Shown piece after piece: positions 10,047-21,896 of a stretch of 64,000 nucleotides of DNA. Each line of letters starts with the position of its first letter. The first letter of the stretch is position 1. The DNA is from Heterohyrax brucei (lineage: Eukaryota > Chordata > Mammalia > Hyracoidea > Procaviidae). The position numbers and the translations under genes were made by a program. The notes below the pieces were generated by a model. It was not told the origin of the DNA. It did not search any database and was given only the letters and a program-made list of their open reading frames with translations. The stretch is taken from positions 53,102,001 through 53,166,000 of the forward strand of contig CM053158.1 of assembly GCA_028571685.1 (NCBI GenBank), in the 5' to 3' direction.

Positions 10047-10155
10047 TTATATGTACTGGGAAGCCCCCCAAAATTTGTGTGACTTACTTTATTGCAATGT
10101 TGACTTTATTGCAGTAGTCTGGAACTAAACTCACAATACAACTGAGATATGCCTG

Positions 10156-10690
10156 TGATGACACAAGTGTAAGAGCTGTACCCGAGGAGAGTATGCCATG
10201 AAGAATGGGAGGTAGTTCCATCATTGAAAGAGAGGGAAGTACTCCACATGGCACTGATGTTGGTGCTCAGAACTGAAAGCATAAAAGGATGTTCGGTGAT
10301 AGAATTCTTACCTTCCATTCAGGCCACCAGGACTGATTCTCTATCAGCCCATTTCATGCTGCCACAATCTGGTTGCCACTAGAGACTTGAGTGCTGCTGT
10401 TATACTGAACAGGTTTCAGCGGTTCTTCCAGACTACGATAGACTAAGAAGAAAGGCCTAGCAATTTACTTCAGAAAATCAGCCAATGAGAACCTTATGGA
10501 TCACAACAGCCGATCCACAACCAGTTATTGCGTGGGATTGCCATGAGTGGGGGCCACTAACTGGATGGCAGCTTACAGCAGCAGTCTCATTGTCTCAATC
10601 ATGGGATGATGTTAGAGCACATGTACTTGTCCCCACTTTAAGTACTTAGCATTCCTATCCTACATGCTCTCCATACCTCAGTAGTGCCTC
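10156..10690. other. Unassigned, possibly RTE/SINE-derived
   Basis: No gene. Part of it (about 10455-10540, near 'CAATTTACTTCAGAAAATCA') resembles the tail-side module of some afrotherian SINEs, but I cannot assign it firmly. Confidence 0.35.
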
Positions 10691-10694
10691 ATGC

Positions 10695-10885
10695 ACAGCG
10701 AGAAATCAAAAAGGCACTGAACTGGCTTGATTTAGAAGGCATGCCTTTTAAATCCGAGACATATTTGTTCATCCTTTTGGCAGTCCATGGTATACTCAAT
10801 ATTCTTTGCCAACATCACATTTCAAAGACATCAGTTCTTTGGTCTTCCATATTCATTGATTTTCTAGATTTTACAGGCATATGAG
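10695..10885 (-). mobile_element. RTE-type LINE fragment, 3' coding part
   Basis: The reverse complement matches the C-terminal ORF2 stretch of the better copy at 11660-14004 (13590-13720), including the 'CATATGAGGC' and 'TTTTGGCAGTCCATGGTAT' segments. Short and stop-ridden. Confidence 0.7.
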
Positions 10886-10899
10886 GCAACTGAAGATAC

Positions 10900-11027
10900 C
10901 ACAAACAGCCCTATAGGGTTTCCAAGACTATAATCTTTACAGAAGTAGACTACCACGTATTTCTCCTGGTGAATTTGAACCACTGAACTTTGGTAGGCAG
11001 CTGAGTAACCACTGTGCCACCAGGAAT
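10900..11027 (-). repeat. AfroSINE variant
   Basis: Reverse-strand SINE of the longer subtype with a TCTTTACAGAAGTAGACT module, ending in a CTGTGCCACCAGG head. Confidence 0.75.
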
Positions 11028-11029
11028 TC

Positions 11030-11659
11030 TGTCTCAGTCATTTAATGCTGCTGTAACAGGAAAATCACAGATGACAAAGCATTGGACAATTACATGGTAC
11101 CAGGAATCACAGACTAGTGAAGTTGATGCACATTTTGGGGGAGTACAATTCATTCAGTAGTTGGAAAATGTGGCCTTGGTGATAGAAACAATGCGTATAG
11201 TTTAAACAAAGATCAATTATTCCCTCACAGTTTAGCAGGCCAGAAGTCTGAATTCATGGTGCCAGCTCCAGAGCAAGTCTTTCTCTGTTGGCTCTGGAGG
11301 AAGATCCTTGTCATCAAACTTCCCATTGTCTAGGAGCTTCTCAGTGCAGGAATCTTGTGTCCAAAAGATGCATTCTATCTCCTAGAGCTGCTTTATTGCT
11401 GGTATGAAATCCCATGCCTCTCTGCTTGCTTCTGCCCTTTATATCTCAAAAGAGATTGGCATAACACACAAGCTAATCTTGTACATTGAGTCCTGCCTCA
11501 TTAACATAACTGTTGGTAATCCCATCTCATTAATATCACAGATGTACGATTTACAATACACAGGAAAATCACAGATGACAAAGTGTTGGATAATTACAAG
11601 GTACTGGGAATCACAGACTAGTGATGTTGATGCACATTTGGGGGGAATACAATTCAATC
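11030..11659 (-). repeat. MaLR-type LTR, rearranged
   Basis: Reverse-strand LTR starting TGTCTCAGTCATTTAATGCTG and reading into the ACAATTCAATC end at 11649-11659. Its first 30 bp are separated from the remainder (from about 11201) by a duplicated copy of its own far end plus RTE sequence (11062-11197). An RTE LINE is inserted at its right end. Confidence 0.82.
11062..11197 (+). repeat. Duplicated LTR/RTE junction segment (copy 1 of 2)
   Basis: About 133 bp matches 11562-11697 with roughly 12 mismatches. Both copies run from AAAATCACAGATGACAAAG through the LTR end and into the first bases of the RTE element (GTAGTTGGAAAATGTGGCC). Both are preceded by CAGG. Copy 1 sits inside the LTR. Confidence 0.88.
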
Positions 11660-14004
11660 AGTAGTTGGAAAATGTGGCCTTGGTGATAAAAATAATGCTG
11701 GAGATCCCATAATGGAATTTTTCAAGACTAATGACCTTTTTCATTGCAAATACCTTTTTTAACCAACACAAACAGTGACTGTACACATGGACCTCACCAG
11801 ATGTACACAGGAGCTAAATGGACTACATCTGTGGAAAAAGACAATGGAAAAGCTTCATATCAGCAGTCCAAACAAGACCAGGTACTGACTGTGCACAGAT
11901 CATCAATTGCTCATATGCAAATTCAAATTGAAACTGAAGAAAACTAGAAAAAGTCCACAAGAGCCAAAGTATGACCTTGAGTATATCCCTCCTGAGTTTA
12001 AAGACCATCTCAAAAATAGATTTGATATGTTGATCACTAATGACCGAAGACCAGATGAACTGTGGAATGACATCAAAGACATCATCCATGACGACAGCAA
12101 GAGTTCGTTAAAAAGACAGGTAAGAAAGACCAAATTGGATGTCACAGGAGACTCTGAAACTTGTTCTTGAATGTCGAGCAGCTAAAGCCAAACGAAGGAA
12201 TAGCGAAGTAAAAGACCTAAACAGAAGATTTCAAAGAGCAGCTTGAGAAGACAAAAAAAAAGTATTATAATGACATGTGCAAAGAGCTGCAAATGGAAAA
12301 CCAGAAGGGAAGAACACATTCTGCATTTCTCAAGCTGAAAGACCTGAAGAAAAAATTCAATCCTCAAGTTGCAATAGTGAAAGATTCTATAGGGAAACTA
12401 TTAAACAACTCAGACAGCATAAAAAGAAGATGGAAGGAATACACAGAGTCATTATACCATAAAAAGAACTGGTCGATGTTCAGCCATTTGAAGAGGCAGC
12501 ATATCATCAGGAACTAATGGTACTGAAGGAAGAAGTTGAAGCTGCATTGAAGGCACTGACAAAAAACAAGGCTCCTGGTATTGATAGAATAGCAATTGAG
12601 ATATTTCCACAAACAGATGCAGTGCTAGAAGTATTCACTCATCTATGCCAAGAAATTTGGAGGACAGCTACCTGGCCAACTCATGGGGAGAGATCCACAC
12701 TTACGCCCATTCCAAAGAAAGGTGATCCAACTGAACGTGGAAATTACCGAACAATATTGTCGATGTCACACGCAAGTAAAATTCTGCTCAAGATCATTCA
12801 AAAGCGACTACAACAATATATTGCCAAGAAACTACCAGAAATTCAAACTGGGTTCAGTAGAGGATGTGGAACCAGGGATATCACTGCTGATGTCCAATGG
12901 ATCTTGACTGAAAGCAAAGAATACCAGCAAGATGTTTACTTGTGTTTCATTGACTACGCAAAAGCATTTGACTGTGTGGATCACACTAAAGTATGGTTAA
13001 CTTTGCAGAGAATGGGAATTCCAGAACACCTCACTGTGCTCTTAAGAATCTGTGTATGGATCAAGAGGCAGTCGTGCGAACAGAACAAGGTGACACTGCA
13101 AGGTTTAAAGTCAGGAAAGGTGTGTGTCAGGGTTGTATCCTTTCACCATACCTTTTTAATCGGTATGCCAAGCAAATAATCCAAGAAGCTGGATTCTGTG
13201 AAGAAGAATGTGGCATCAGGATTAGAGGACAATGCATTAACAACCTGCCTTACGCAGATGACACCACCTTACTTGCTGTAAATGAAGAAGACGAGGCATT
13301 TACTGATGAAGATCAAGGACCATGGCCTTCAGTATTAGTTGCACCTCAACATCAGGAAAACAAAAATCCTCACAACTGGACCAGTAAGCAGCATTGTCAT
13401 AAATGGAGAAAGGACTGAGATAGTCAAAGATTTCATTTTACTTGGGTCCACAATCAATGCCCTTGGAAGCAGCAGTCAAGTAATCAAGACACATAGCACT
13501 GGGAAAATCTGCTACAAAGGACCTGTTCAAAGTATTCAAAAGTAAGGATGTCACCTTGAAGACAAAAATGCACCTGACCCAAGCCTTGGTCTTTTCATTC
13601 TCATCATATGCATGTGAAATCTGGACTATGAACAAAGAAGACAGAAGAAGAATTGATGCCTTTGAATTGTGGTGTTGGAGAAGAATGCTGAATGTATGAT
13701 GGACCACCAAAAGAACAAACAGATCTGTTTTGGAAGAAGTAAAACCAGAATGCTCCTTGGAAGCAAAGATAGCATACTTTGGACATGTTGTCAGGAAAGA
13801 TCAGTCTCTGGAAAAGGACATCATGCTTGGTCAAGTGGAAGGTCAGCGAAAAAGAGGAAGACCCTTGACTAGATGGATTGACACAGTGGCTGCAACAATG
13901 GGATTAAGCATAAAAATTGTGGACATGGCGCAAGACTGGGAAATGTTTGCTTCCATTCGTAGGATCGCTATGAGTTGGAACTGACTCGATGGCACCTAAC
14001 AACA
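11660..14004 (+). mobile_element. RTE-type LINE, 5'-truncated
   Basis: A 2.3-kb element flanked by ACAATTCAATC (11649-11659 and 14005-14015), an 11-bp target duplication. It has the C-terminal part of the endonuclease, the whole RT region and the C-terminal domain, and ends in the RTE tail CGATGGCACCTAACAACAAC. The tail matches the AfroSINE 3' end, as expected of SINEs moved by RTE enzymes. 5' truncation is normal for target-primed reverse transcription. Confidence 0.93.
11744..13984 (+). pseudogene. RTE ORF2 pseudogene (endonuclease C-term, RT)
   Basis: Decayed ORF of an APE-type endonuclease/RT. The longest piece (12517-13179, 220 codons) reads LTKNKAPGIDRIAIEIF, PIPKKGDPTERGNYRTI and FIDYAKAFDCVDHTK, the RT fingers and first catalytic aspartate block. 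The frame shifts near 13080, and the next piece holds GCILSPYLFN and the catalytic YADD at 13251-13262. The C-terminal part ends near GRPLTRWIDTVAATM (about 13850-13900). Catalytic residues are present, but at least three frameshifts and several stops inactivate it. Confidence 0.9.
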
Positions 14005-14015
14005 ACAATTCAATC

Positions 14016-15480
14016 TGTAGCAGCTCCTTAGCACCAATCTATAATGACCTTAATTCTATTGACAAAAAGTGACTGTCTTCTATGTTGTACATATTACTCC
14101 CTGTCCCTAAATACTGAAAGCTTTACTCATAGAAGCTTGGAAACTTGGGGTAATTTAAAATGCATTCTCAATTTAATTGGAGTGGAAGCATATCTCTACA
14201 CTATGCCTTGATGTAAAGTCAGTGATAAATATCAATATCAGACTGTGCAAAAATTATTAATGAATTCCTGTCACCATACTCCAATCAAATTTTTAAGCAT
14301 TATAAGGCAACGTCAAATGATCAGTTAGAACTGTCAGCACTTGTGGTTAGCTGCTTATAATTCTTGATGTTTTTCCCTTAATAAAATATTTTGGCTTGTT
14401 CTCAAAATCATCAGAAAACTAGACACGGGTTGGTCCAAACCACTCATTCTTTCTGAATTTCTAGCAATTTCTCTCCATAAAGAGGATGCCCACCCAGCTG
14501 GAAACAAGTTGGAAAAAAGTGAAGGAATGTTAGCCTTGTTAATGCCAGGGATGGCTTTGAGAGCTTTTTGTTACATGATTGATCAAGTTTAACATTTGTG
14601 TCCTTTAAAAATATAACAGCACATTGACTTTCAGCCTGATGAGAACAATGACATATCTACTGACAATAAAGGAATATCAAACACTCTCAATTAATATAAA
14701 ACTGAGGACAAAACACATTCAGGGAAGAGGAGTAGTTGTTAGGGAAGGTGGGTGATGACAAGCATGGGGAATGGTGAACCTTCCACCTTCAGTAAGTACA
14801 GGATGCATCCAGACTTTTTTCATAGCCTGGTATTTAAAAATCTATCACAAATAACTATTGCCTTCCAGACATGTATAATTGATCCTACTTGTATCAACAG
14901 TAAGTTCATTTTCAGTTATTTTTTTTTCCTGTGTTAACTTCTTTTTACATGGTATTATTTTCCTTAAATGGCATTTTTACTGACAACTACACTGAAGGCA
15001 CTGTATAATTATCATGTCTTCCATTTCTTTTTCTACAGTTCTTTTTAATTACAAAATAATACCCTTTTGAAGACTGCATCTTTGATATCTTAACCACCGT
15101 TGGGTCAATATAGCACTGTGTGCTCATTACCAATATATTTTAATTATTTCATTCTTTGTAATGCCCCACTTTTGTTTTCTGTGAACTGCCAGGTAATTAT
15201 GTTTGTACCAGGATAAATAATTAATGTTCTCTGGAGCAGAACGGCCATTACTTTCCTTTTGTTCTTTTTCTTTTAGCCATGGCAATGCAATAAATAGACA
15301 GGTATTTGCCAGATTGACTAAATATGGTCTTTTTTTGGAGAAAATGTAACTTTTTATGATTCAAGAATTGTTTTTTGTAAAACTCAGAAATCCCCAAAGT
15401 CAGGCCTCCTGGCTTTGTAGCTCCTCTTTAAAACAAAGCAATATTGCCTTTTTTTTTACTGTTTAAATTCTATGTCCTTA
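14016..15480. other. Single-copy AT-rich intergenic DNA
   Basis: No coding signal and no repeat I recognise. Only short chance frames and a few T runs. Confidence 0.5.
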
Positions 15481-15483
15481 AAA

Positions 15484-15640
15484 TCCAGTTGTTGTCAAGC
15501 TGATTCAGACTCATGGGGACCTGATAATGTGTCAGAGTAGAACTATGTTTCACAAATTGAATACCAGGCCTTTCTTCTGAGGCACCTCTGGGTGGATTTG
15601 AACTTCCAATATTTTGTTAGCAGCCAAATGCATTAATTGT
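15484..15640 (-). repeat. AfroSINE variant
   Basis: Reverse-strand SINE of the subtype with AGGCCTTTCTTCTGAGGCAC, ending in a diverged TTGTTAGCAGCC box and head. Confidence 0.75.
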
Positions 15641-15984
15641 GTTCTATATTCATCCCCACAAAACAGAGCATAGGTTAAGTATTAAGTGTAAAGTCTATTT
15701 AGTCACATTAAATTATTCCATTATAGTTTTGCCACCCAGGAAAAGTCATCTGTAAAGTAAATTCTAACTATGTAAGGCAGCAAAAACATGAGAAATCTCA
15801 CTAAACAAACTAGTTTAGCAGACACTGGTGTGTGGAAGGAATGTGAAGTAGGTGAACAGAACAAAGTGGGTTGTAGCAAAGATTCACAAAAAAAAAATTC
15901 ATTTATTTTTAGTGTGAAAATTACTTCTTGGCATGGTGTGTACTTGTCTCTAAGGCATCATGCTAAAAAAAAGGAAATGTATTG
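15641..15984. other. Single-copy intergenic DNA
   Basis: Nothing recognisable; an 11-bp A run is the only simple repeat. Confidence 0.45.
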
Positions 15985-16998
15985 TATGGCATTAGCTTTG
16001 TCCACTGTGTGGAGGACAACAAATTATAGATGACATTGCAAAGAATTGGAATTCGAGAACACTTAATTGTCCCCATGAGGAATCTGTACATAGACCAAGA
16101 GACAGTCCTTAGAACAGAACAAGAAGACACTGCATGGTTTAAAATCAAGACGGATGTATTATTAGGGTTGTATCCTTTTACCACGCTTACTCATTCTGTA
16201 CGCTGAGCAAAAATCATCTGAGAAGCCGGAGTATATGAAGGAACATGTGGCATCATGATTGATGGAAGACTCACTAACAACTTGGAATATGCAGATGACA
16301 CAACTTTGCCTGCTGAAACTGAAGATGACTTGAAGTACTCACCGATGGAAATCCAAATTCTTCAGTATGGGTTACACCTCAACATGAAGAAGGCAAAAAT
16401 CCTCATAAGTGGACTAATAAGCAGTATTACGATAAATGAAGAAAAGATTGACATTGTCAAAGAGTTCATTTTACTTGGATCCACAATCAATGCCCACAGA
16501 AGCAGCAGTCGGGAAATCAAATGACATATTGTATTGGGCAAATCTGCTGCAATAGACCTCTTTAAAGTGTTAAAAAGAAAGGATGTCACTTTGAGGACTA
16601 AGGTACACCTGACTCAAGCCATGATATTTTTAATCACCTTACATGCATATGAAAGATGGATAAAGAGTAAGGAAGACCAAAGAAGAATCGATACCTCTAA
16701 ATTATAGTGTTGATAAAGAATGTTGGATAGACTGCCAGAAGTATGAACAAGCCTGTCTTAGAAGAAATACAGCTAGAGAGCTCCTTGGAAGTGAAGATGG
16801 TGAGACTTTGTCTCACATGTTTTGGACATCTTATCAGGTAAGACATGAAAAGAGGAAGATACTCAATAAGATATATTGACACAGAGGCAGTAACAACGGC
16901 CTCAACAATAACAAAGATGTGTTATTACAGCACGAGGCAGTTTTATTCTGTTGTACATATGACTTAGAACCCACTTGATGGAACCTAACAACAACATT
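15985..16998 (+). mobile_element. RTE-type LINE, 3' kilobase
   Basis: Starts at the AKAFDC-type block (GGCATTAGCTTTGTCCACTG) and reads to the tail AACCTAACAACAACA. A YADD tetrad is kept at 16288-16299, preceded by a GRLTNNLE stretch. About 1 kb, more diverged than 11660-14004, with several stops and small deletions. No convincing target duplication seen. Confidence 0.85.
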
Positions 16999-17156
16999 GT
17001 GACCTTCGGCAAGTTATTGTATTTTTACTCAAATAACATGTGCCTTCTATGTTTGCCATCTGTGACCTTCCCCCCTTGAGGAAGCTTCATAAGCACTGCC
17101 ATGTCATTTTTTTTTAACGTGTTCCTTTGAAAAAATAATTAGCATAGCATGCATAC

Positions 17157-17230
17157 AAAAGTATCTCCTGTGGGAGGGTGCAGCTGACAAATGCAGAAGG
17201 CACGTGTTATCTGTGTAAAACAGCAGTAAT
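17157..17230 (+). repeat. Unidentified repeat, also at 35648-35725
   Basis: About 74 bp aligns end to end with 35648-35725: both have a GGGAGGGT block, an A/G-rich spacer, and CTGTGTAAAA or TTTGTGTAAAA. I do not recognise the family; possibly an old mammalian repeat. Confidence 0.55.
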
Positions 17231-17261
17231 CTTTCTATGCTTTGCATCTTTAAAGTTCTTC

Positions 17262-17610
17262 CTGTTTTTAGGTATCACTGAGTTGGTTCCTGACTCCTGG
17301 TGACCTCATATACAATGAGACAAAAAGCTACCCAGTCCTTCACCATCCCCATGATGGCTCAATGGCTCGAATCATTGTGATCCACAGAATTTTTGATGCT
17401 TGATTTTCAGAAATTGATCATCAGTCCTTTTTTCCTAGTCTATGTTCTTCTGGAAGCTCACCGAAATGTGTTCAGCATCAGAGCAACACACACGCTTCCA
17501 CTGACAGATAGGTGATAGCTATGCATGAGGTGATTTCGCTAGGAATTAAACCTTGGTCTTGCTCATAGAAAGTGAGAGAAAATGCTACCACTGAATCACT
17601 TCTGTTCTCC
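17262..17610 (-). repeat. SINE/RTE-derived composite
   Basis: Contains 'GACTCCTGGTGACCTCATAT' and 'GTCCTTCACCATCCCCATGA', modules of afrotherian SINE and RTE 3' ends in reverse orientation, followed by TCTTCTGGAAGCTC. Diverged; subtype uncertain. Confidence 0.45.
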
Positions 17611-17960
17611 TATCTGTAAAGTACGACTGGTAAAAGTGCCCAGATACACGTTCTTTTTATAATGAAGTTATTATTTGAAGACTTCAGCTTTCTAGTTTCA
17701 TATGTATGTTTTCTTCCTATCTTTGTATAATTAAAAATGTCTGATAAAAGTGTTGCTAACTATTTTTGATGCCCATGTGTTTTCTATTGACTGTGCCCAT
17801 GGACCAGCCTGTTTTGCGTGTTTGAGCAGCTCACATTCCTGTTCTAATTCAGTTCATCAGCAGTAAACTAGATACAACCAAGAGCTCACCTTTATTTTTG
17901 ATAAGTCAATACTCTCAAATATAAGACATAAATAAATACACAGTAAATGGATAAATTCTC

Positions 17961-18255
17961 TGTTTTAGTCATCTGGTACTGCTCTGACAGAAATAACACA
18001 AAGTGGATGGCTTTAACAAGAAAAGTTTATTCTTACACAGTTTAGTAGGCTACAATTCCATATTCAGGATGTTCCCTCCAGGGGGGGAAGATTTTTTCCC
18101 CCTTGTCAGCTCTGGAGGAAAGTCCTTGTGTTGCATCAGTTTTTGTTCATGGAACATCTTGGCACATAAACCTCAGGTCTGAAGGACACGCTCTTCTGGA
18201 GCTGCTTTCCTGATGGTTAAGCTTTCCAATGCTCTGCTTGCTTCCCATTCCTTTT
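17961..18255 (-). repeat. MaLR-type LTR, first part (split by L1)
   Basis: Begins TGTTTTAGTCATCTGGTACTG and reads toward CTTCCCATTCCTTTT at 18241-18255, the L1 target site. The rest of the LTR lies at 27738-27981 and ends CCATGATA. Confidence 0.85.
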
Positions 18256-19300
18256 TTTAAAAAATTATGATTGAATAAAAATGTACATTTCCACAGAAAT
18301 TTGCATGCCCACTTAGATGCAGCTCCCACTGCTCTCCCTGCTGGGTAACAGCACATTCTTCCTCTCTGCTCCATGCATGTCTTATTTTCCAACAGATCCC
18401 TATCCCCTCCTCTCCAGCCACTCCCTTTCCTCTGGTAAGAAGTCAGCAGGATGACATACTATAGATGCATAGAACCATAAAGTGTACACATGATATGGTC
18501 ACTCTGTGTCTCTAAGTCCCATCGATTCCTGTCTGAGAGTTGACCTTCATTATGATTTACGGACAGGGGCAGCATCAGGGCCTGGGGCCATGCTCCTAGG
18601 GGAACCCCAAAGCCTATGGACCATCAACAGCAGTCCTTTAATAGAGACCTCAGGGTGCACCTCTTTTTATTCTTGCATTTCCAGGGAGACTCATCTTTGT
18701 GAGCTCCATCATGGCTATGACTCTTGGTGGCCTGGTACCATCCAGTTCTTCCAGTCACAAGTCAATGTAATCACCCACTCACGTGGGTCTCTCTGTCTCC
18801 TAGGTTCTCTTTCCCTCATGTCATTTTGTACCTTGGTGATCCTCCTCCGTTCCTGCTAAGTGGGGAACATTTGCTGTACCCTCACATGGCAGCTTGGCAG
18901 CTTTTAAGACCCCCAGATGCCACTCCCAATATGGGGTGCAGAAGGCTCTGTTAGCAATATGCTAGTTGTGCCAATCAGCCTGTTTCCCCTGAGAGCATGG
19001 TCTCTGACCCCACACCTCAGCTACTCTGATTGGATTAAGATGGGAGGAGTAATCGCATGATGTTGAAGACCAGTTAATATTGATTTTCTTTCTAGTGTGT
19101 GCTGTCACAGATTTCACCCAACAAAATTTCTATCAACTATCTAATCTAAAACCTTCTACCCTCACCCTCCCACCCCTCCCACCCTTGCAGCCATCAAAGA
19201 GCCTTCTTCTATGCATGAGAATGTTTTTAAGTTCTTATTGTAGGGGTCTCATACAGTATTTGTCTTTTTGTTGCTGACTACATTCACTCAACATAATGTC
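18256..19300 (-). other. L1 3'UTR
   Basis: Lineage-specific L1 3'UTR, nearly repeated at 21897-23120 (nested L1) and 42015-42925. Starts from the A-rich end with ATTATGATTGAATAAAAATG and includes the CACTGCTCTCCCTG and TGGCAGCTTTTAAGACCC boxes. Open frames here, such as 18506-18859, are not genes. Confidence 0.85.
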
Positions 19301-21896
19301 CTCCAATTGAAACCAAGTTATGAGATGCTTCCTAAAATCACTGTATAGAGTTCTATTGACTATATAAACCATAGTTTACCTATCCATTCCTCTGTTGTTG
19401 GGCATCTGGGTGGATTCCATCTTTTTGCTGTTGTGGACTGTGTTACGATAAACATTTGTGGGCATGTATCAGCTGGTGTGCATGGCCCTGATTCTGTAGG
19501 ATATATTCTGAGCAGTGGAATTACTGGGTCAAATGGTATATCTATGTTCAGCTTTTTAAAGAAGTGCCAGATTGCTTTCCAAAGAGGTTGCACCATTTTG
19601 CAGTCCCACAAACAGTGTAGGAGAGTTCCAATTTCTCCACAGCCTCTCCAGCATTTGTTGTTTTGTGTTTTTGGACCATGGCCAACGTTGTTGGGGTGAG
19701 ATGGTATCTCATTGTCGTTTTGATTTGAATTTCTTTAATAGCTAATGATCACAAGCATGTCTGCATGTCATTTTTGGCTGCCTGGATCTCCTCTTTAGAG
19801 AAGTGTCTGTCCACCTCCTTTGCCCAATGTTTAATTGGATGATTTATCTTTTTCTTATTGATATTTTATAGTACCTTATAGATTATGGAGATCAGGTGTC
19901 AGTCTGACATATTGTTGCCAAATATTTTTTCCAATTTTGTAGGTGGCCTTTTAATTCTATTAATAAAGTCTTTGGATGAGCAAAAGTGTTTGATTGTTAG
20001 TAGTTTCCATTTATCTATTTTCTCTTCTGTTGTTTGCGGTTTGTTTGACAAATTTTGAAGTCTGCCTACTTTGTGTATGACAACTTCCATTGTTGTTCCT
20101 ACTTTTCCTTGGATGAGCTTTACTGTTTTGGTTTTTATATTTAGGTCTTTTATCCAGTTTCAGTTGATTTTTGTATAAGGTGTAAGATATGAGTCTTGTT
20201 TCAATTTTTTGCAGATGGATATCCAATTCTACCAGCACCATTTGTTGAAGAGATTCCCCCATCTACCCTCCCCCCCAGTTTAATGTCTTAGGGCCTTTGT
20301 CAAATATGAACTGTTCATAGGAATTTGGTGTCATCTCTGGGGTCTTAATTCTGTTCCATTGATCTATCTGTCTCTTTTGGTACCAGTACCAGGCTGTTTT
20401 GACTACTGTGGCATTGCAATAGATTCTAAAGTTAGGTAGTGAGAGGCCTCCCAGTATGTTCCTTTTCTTCAGTAGTGCTTTACTTATCCAGCCTTCTTCC
20501 CTTTTCAAAGTTGGTAATTTGTTTCTCCATCTCATAAAAAATGTCACTGGAATTTGTGTTGGGATTGCATTATATAAGTAGGTTGCTTTGGGTAAAATAG
20601 ACATTTTTACAATGTCAAGTCTTCCTAGCCATGATCAGGGTAGTTTTCTCCATTTATGTAAGTCTCTCTTAGTTTCCTGTAGTAAGGACTTCTAGTTCTC
20701 TCTGTAAAGGTCTGTTATTTATCTGGTTAGATTTTTTTCCTAGGTACTTCATCTTCTTAGGGGCTAAGTAAAAGATATTGGTTTTGTGATTTCTTCTTTA
20801 ATAATCTAATTGTTGGTATAAATGAATCCTACTGATTTACTTATGTTTATTCTGAGACTTTGCTGAACTCTTCTGTCAGTTTGAGTAGTTTACATATGGA
20901 TTCTTTAGGATTCTCTGCATATACAATCACATCATCTGCAAATAGAGAGATTTTTACTTCTTCTTTGTCAATGCAGATGCCCTATATTTCTTAGTCTTGT
21001 CTAATTGCTCTGGCTAGAGCTTCTAGCACAATGTTGAATAGGAGTGGTGAGAGTGGGCATCCTGATCTAGTTCTTGTTCTCAAGGGAAACTGCTTCAGTG
21101 TCTCTCCATTCAAGATGATGTAGGCAGTTGGCTTTGTATATATGGCCCTTATTGTACTAAGGAATTTGCTGTCTATTCCTGTTTTGCTGAGAGTTTTTAG
21201 CATGAATGAGTGTTGGACTTTATTAAATGCCTTTTCTGTAACAATAGACAAAATCTGGTGATTCTTGTCTCTGTGTTGTTTATATGGTTGATCACATTAA
21301 TTGTTTTTCTGATGTGGAACCAGCCTTGCATCCCTGGTATGAATCCAACTTGGTCATGATGGAATTATTTTCTGGTAACGTTGTTGTATTCTACTGGAAA
21401 GAATTTTGTTGAAGATTTTTGCATCTATATTCTCAAGTGATATCAGTCTGTAGTTCTCCTTTTTGGTTGGGTCTTTCCCTGGCTTTCGTATCAGGGTTAT
21501 GTTGGCTTCATAGAATGAATTTGGGAGTATTCCAACCCTTTCTATACTTTGAAATAGTCTCAGTAGTATTGGAGACAACTCTTCTCTAAAAGTTTGGTAG
21601 AATTCTGTGGTAAAGCCATCTGGGCCTGGACTTTTTTTGGTTGGCAGTTTTTTGATGACTTTTTCAATCTCTTCCTTTGTGGTAGGTTTACTAAGTTGTT
21701 CTGCTTCATCTTGTGAGAATTTTGGTAGGTGATATGAATCAAGGAATTTGTCCATTTTCTCTAGTTTTTCAAATTTGTTAGAGTACAGTCTTTCATAGTA
21801 TTCTCTTATGATATTTTTTATCTCTGTTGGATCTGTTATGACAACTCCCCTCTCATTTCTTATTTGGGTTATTTGTTTCCTTTCCTGTTTTTCTTT

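Larger units (their letters stand above)
8279..10155 (+). mobile_element. Tigger1-type DNA transposon, 5'-truncated, transposase pseudogene
   Basis: A pogo/Tigger transposase decayed by many stops: [18 protein letters not shown] at about 8418-8470, [15 protein letters not shown] at about 8740-8795, VEPEDVTE near 9143-9166. The IDN and DE motifs belong to its DDE-type catalytic core. The N-terminal DNA-binding half and the 5' inverted terminus are missing. The 3' terminus is present (ATATGCCTG at 10147-10155). Two SINEs sit near its 3' end. Such elements are extinct in placentals. Confidence 0.87.

Noticed and set aside
18506..18859. A 117-codon frame
   Set aside because: It falls in L1 3'UTR sequence repeated at 21897 and 42015, where the frame is not conserved.
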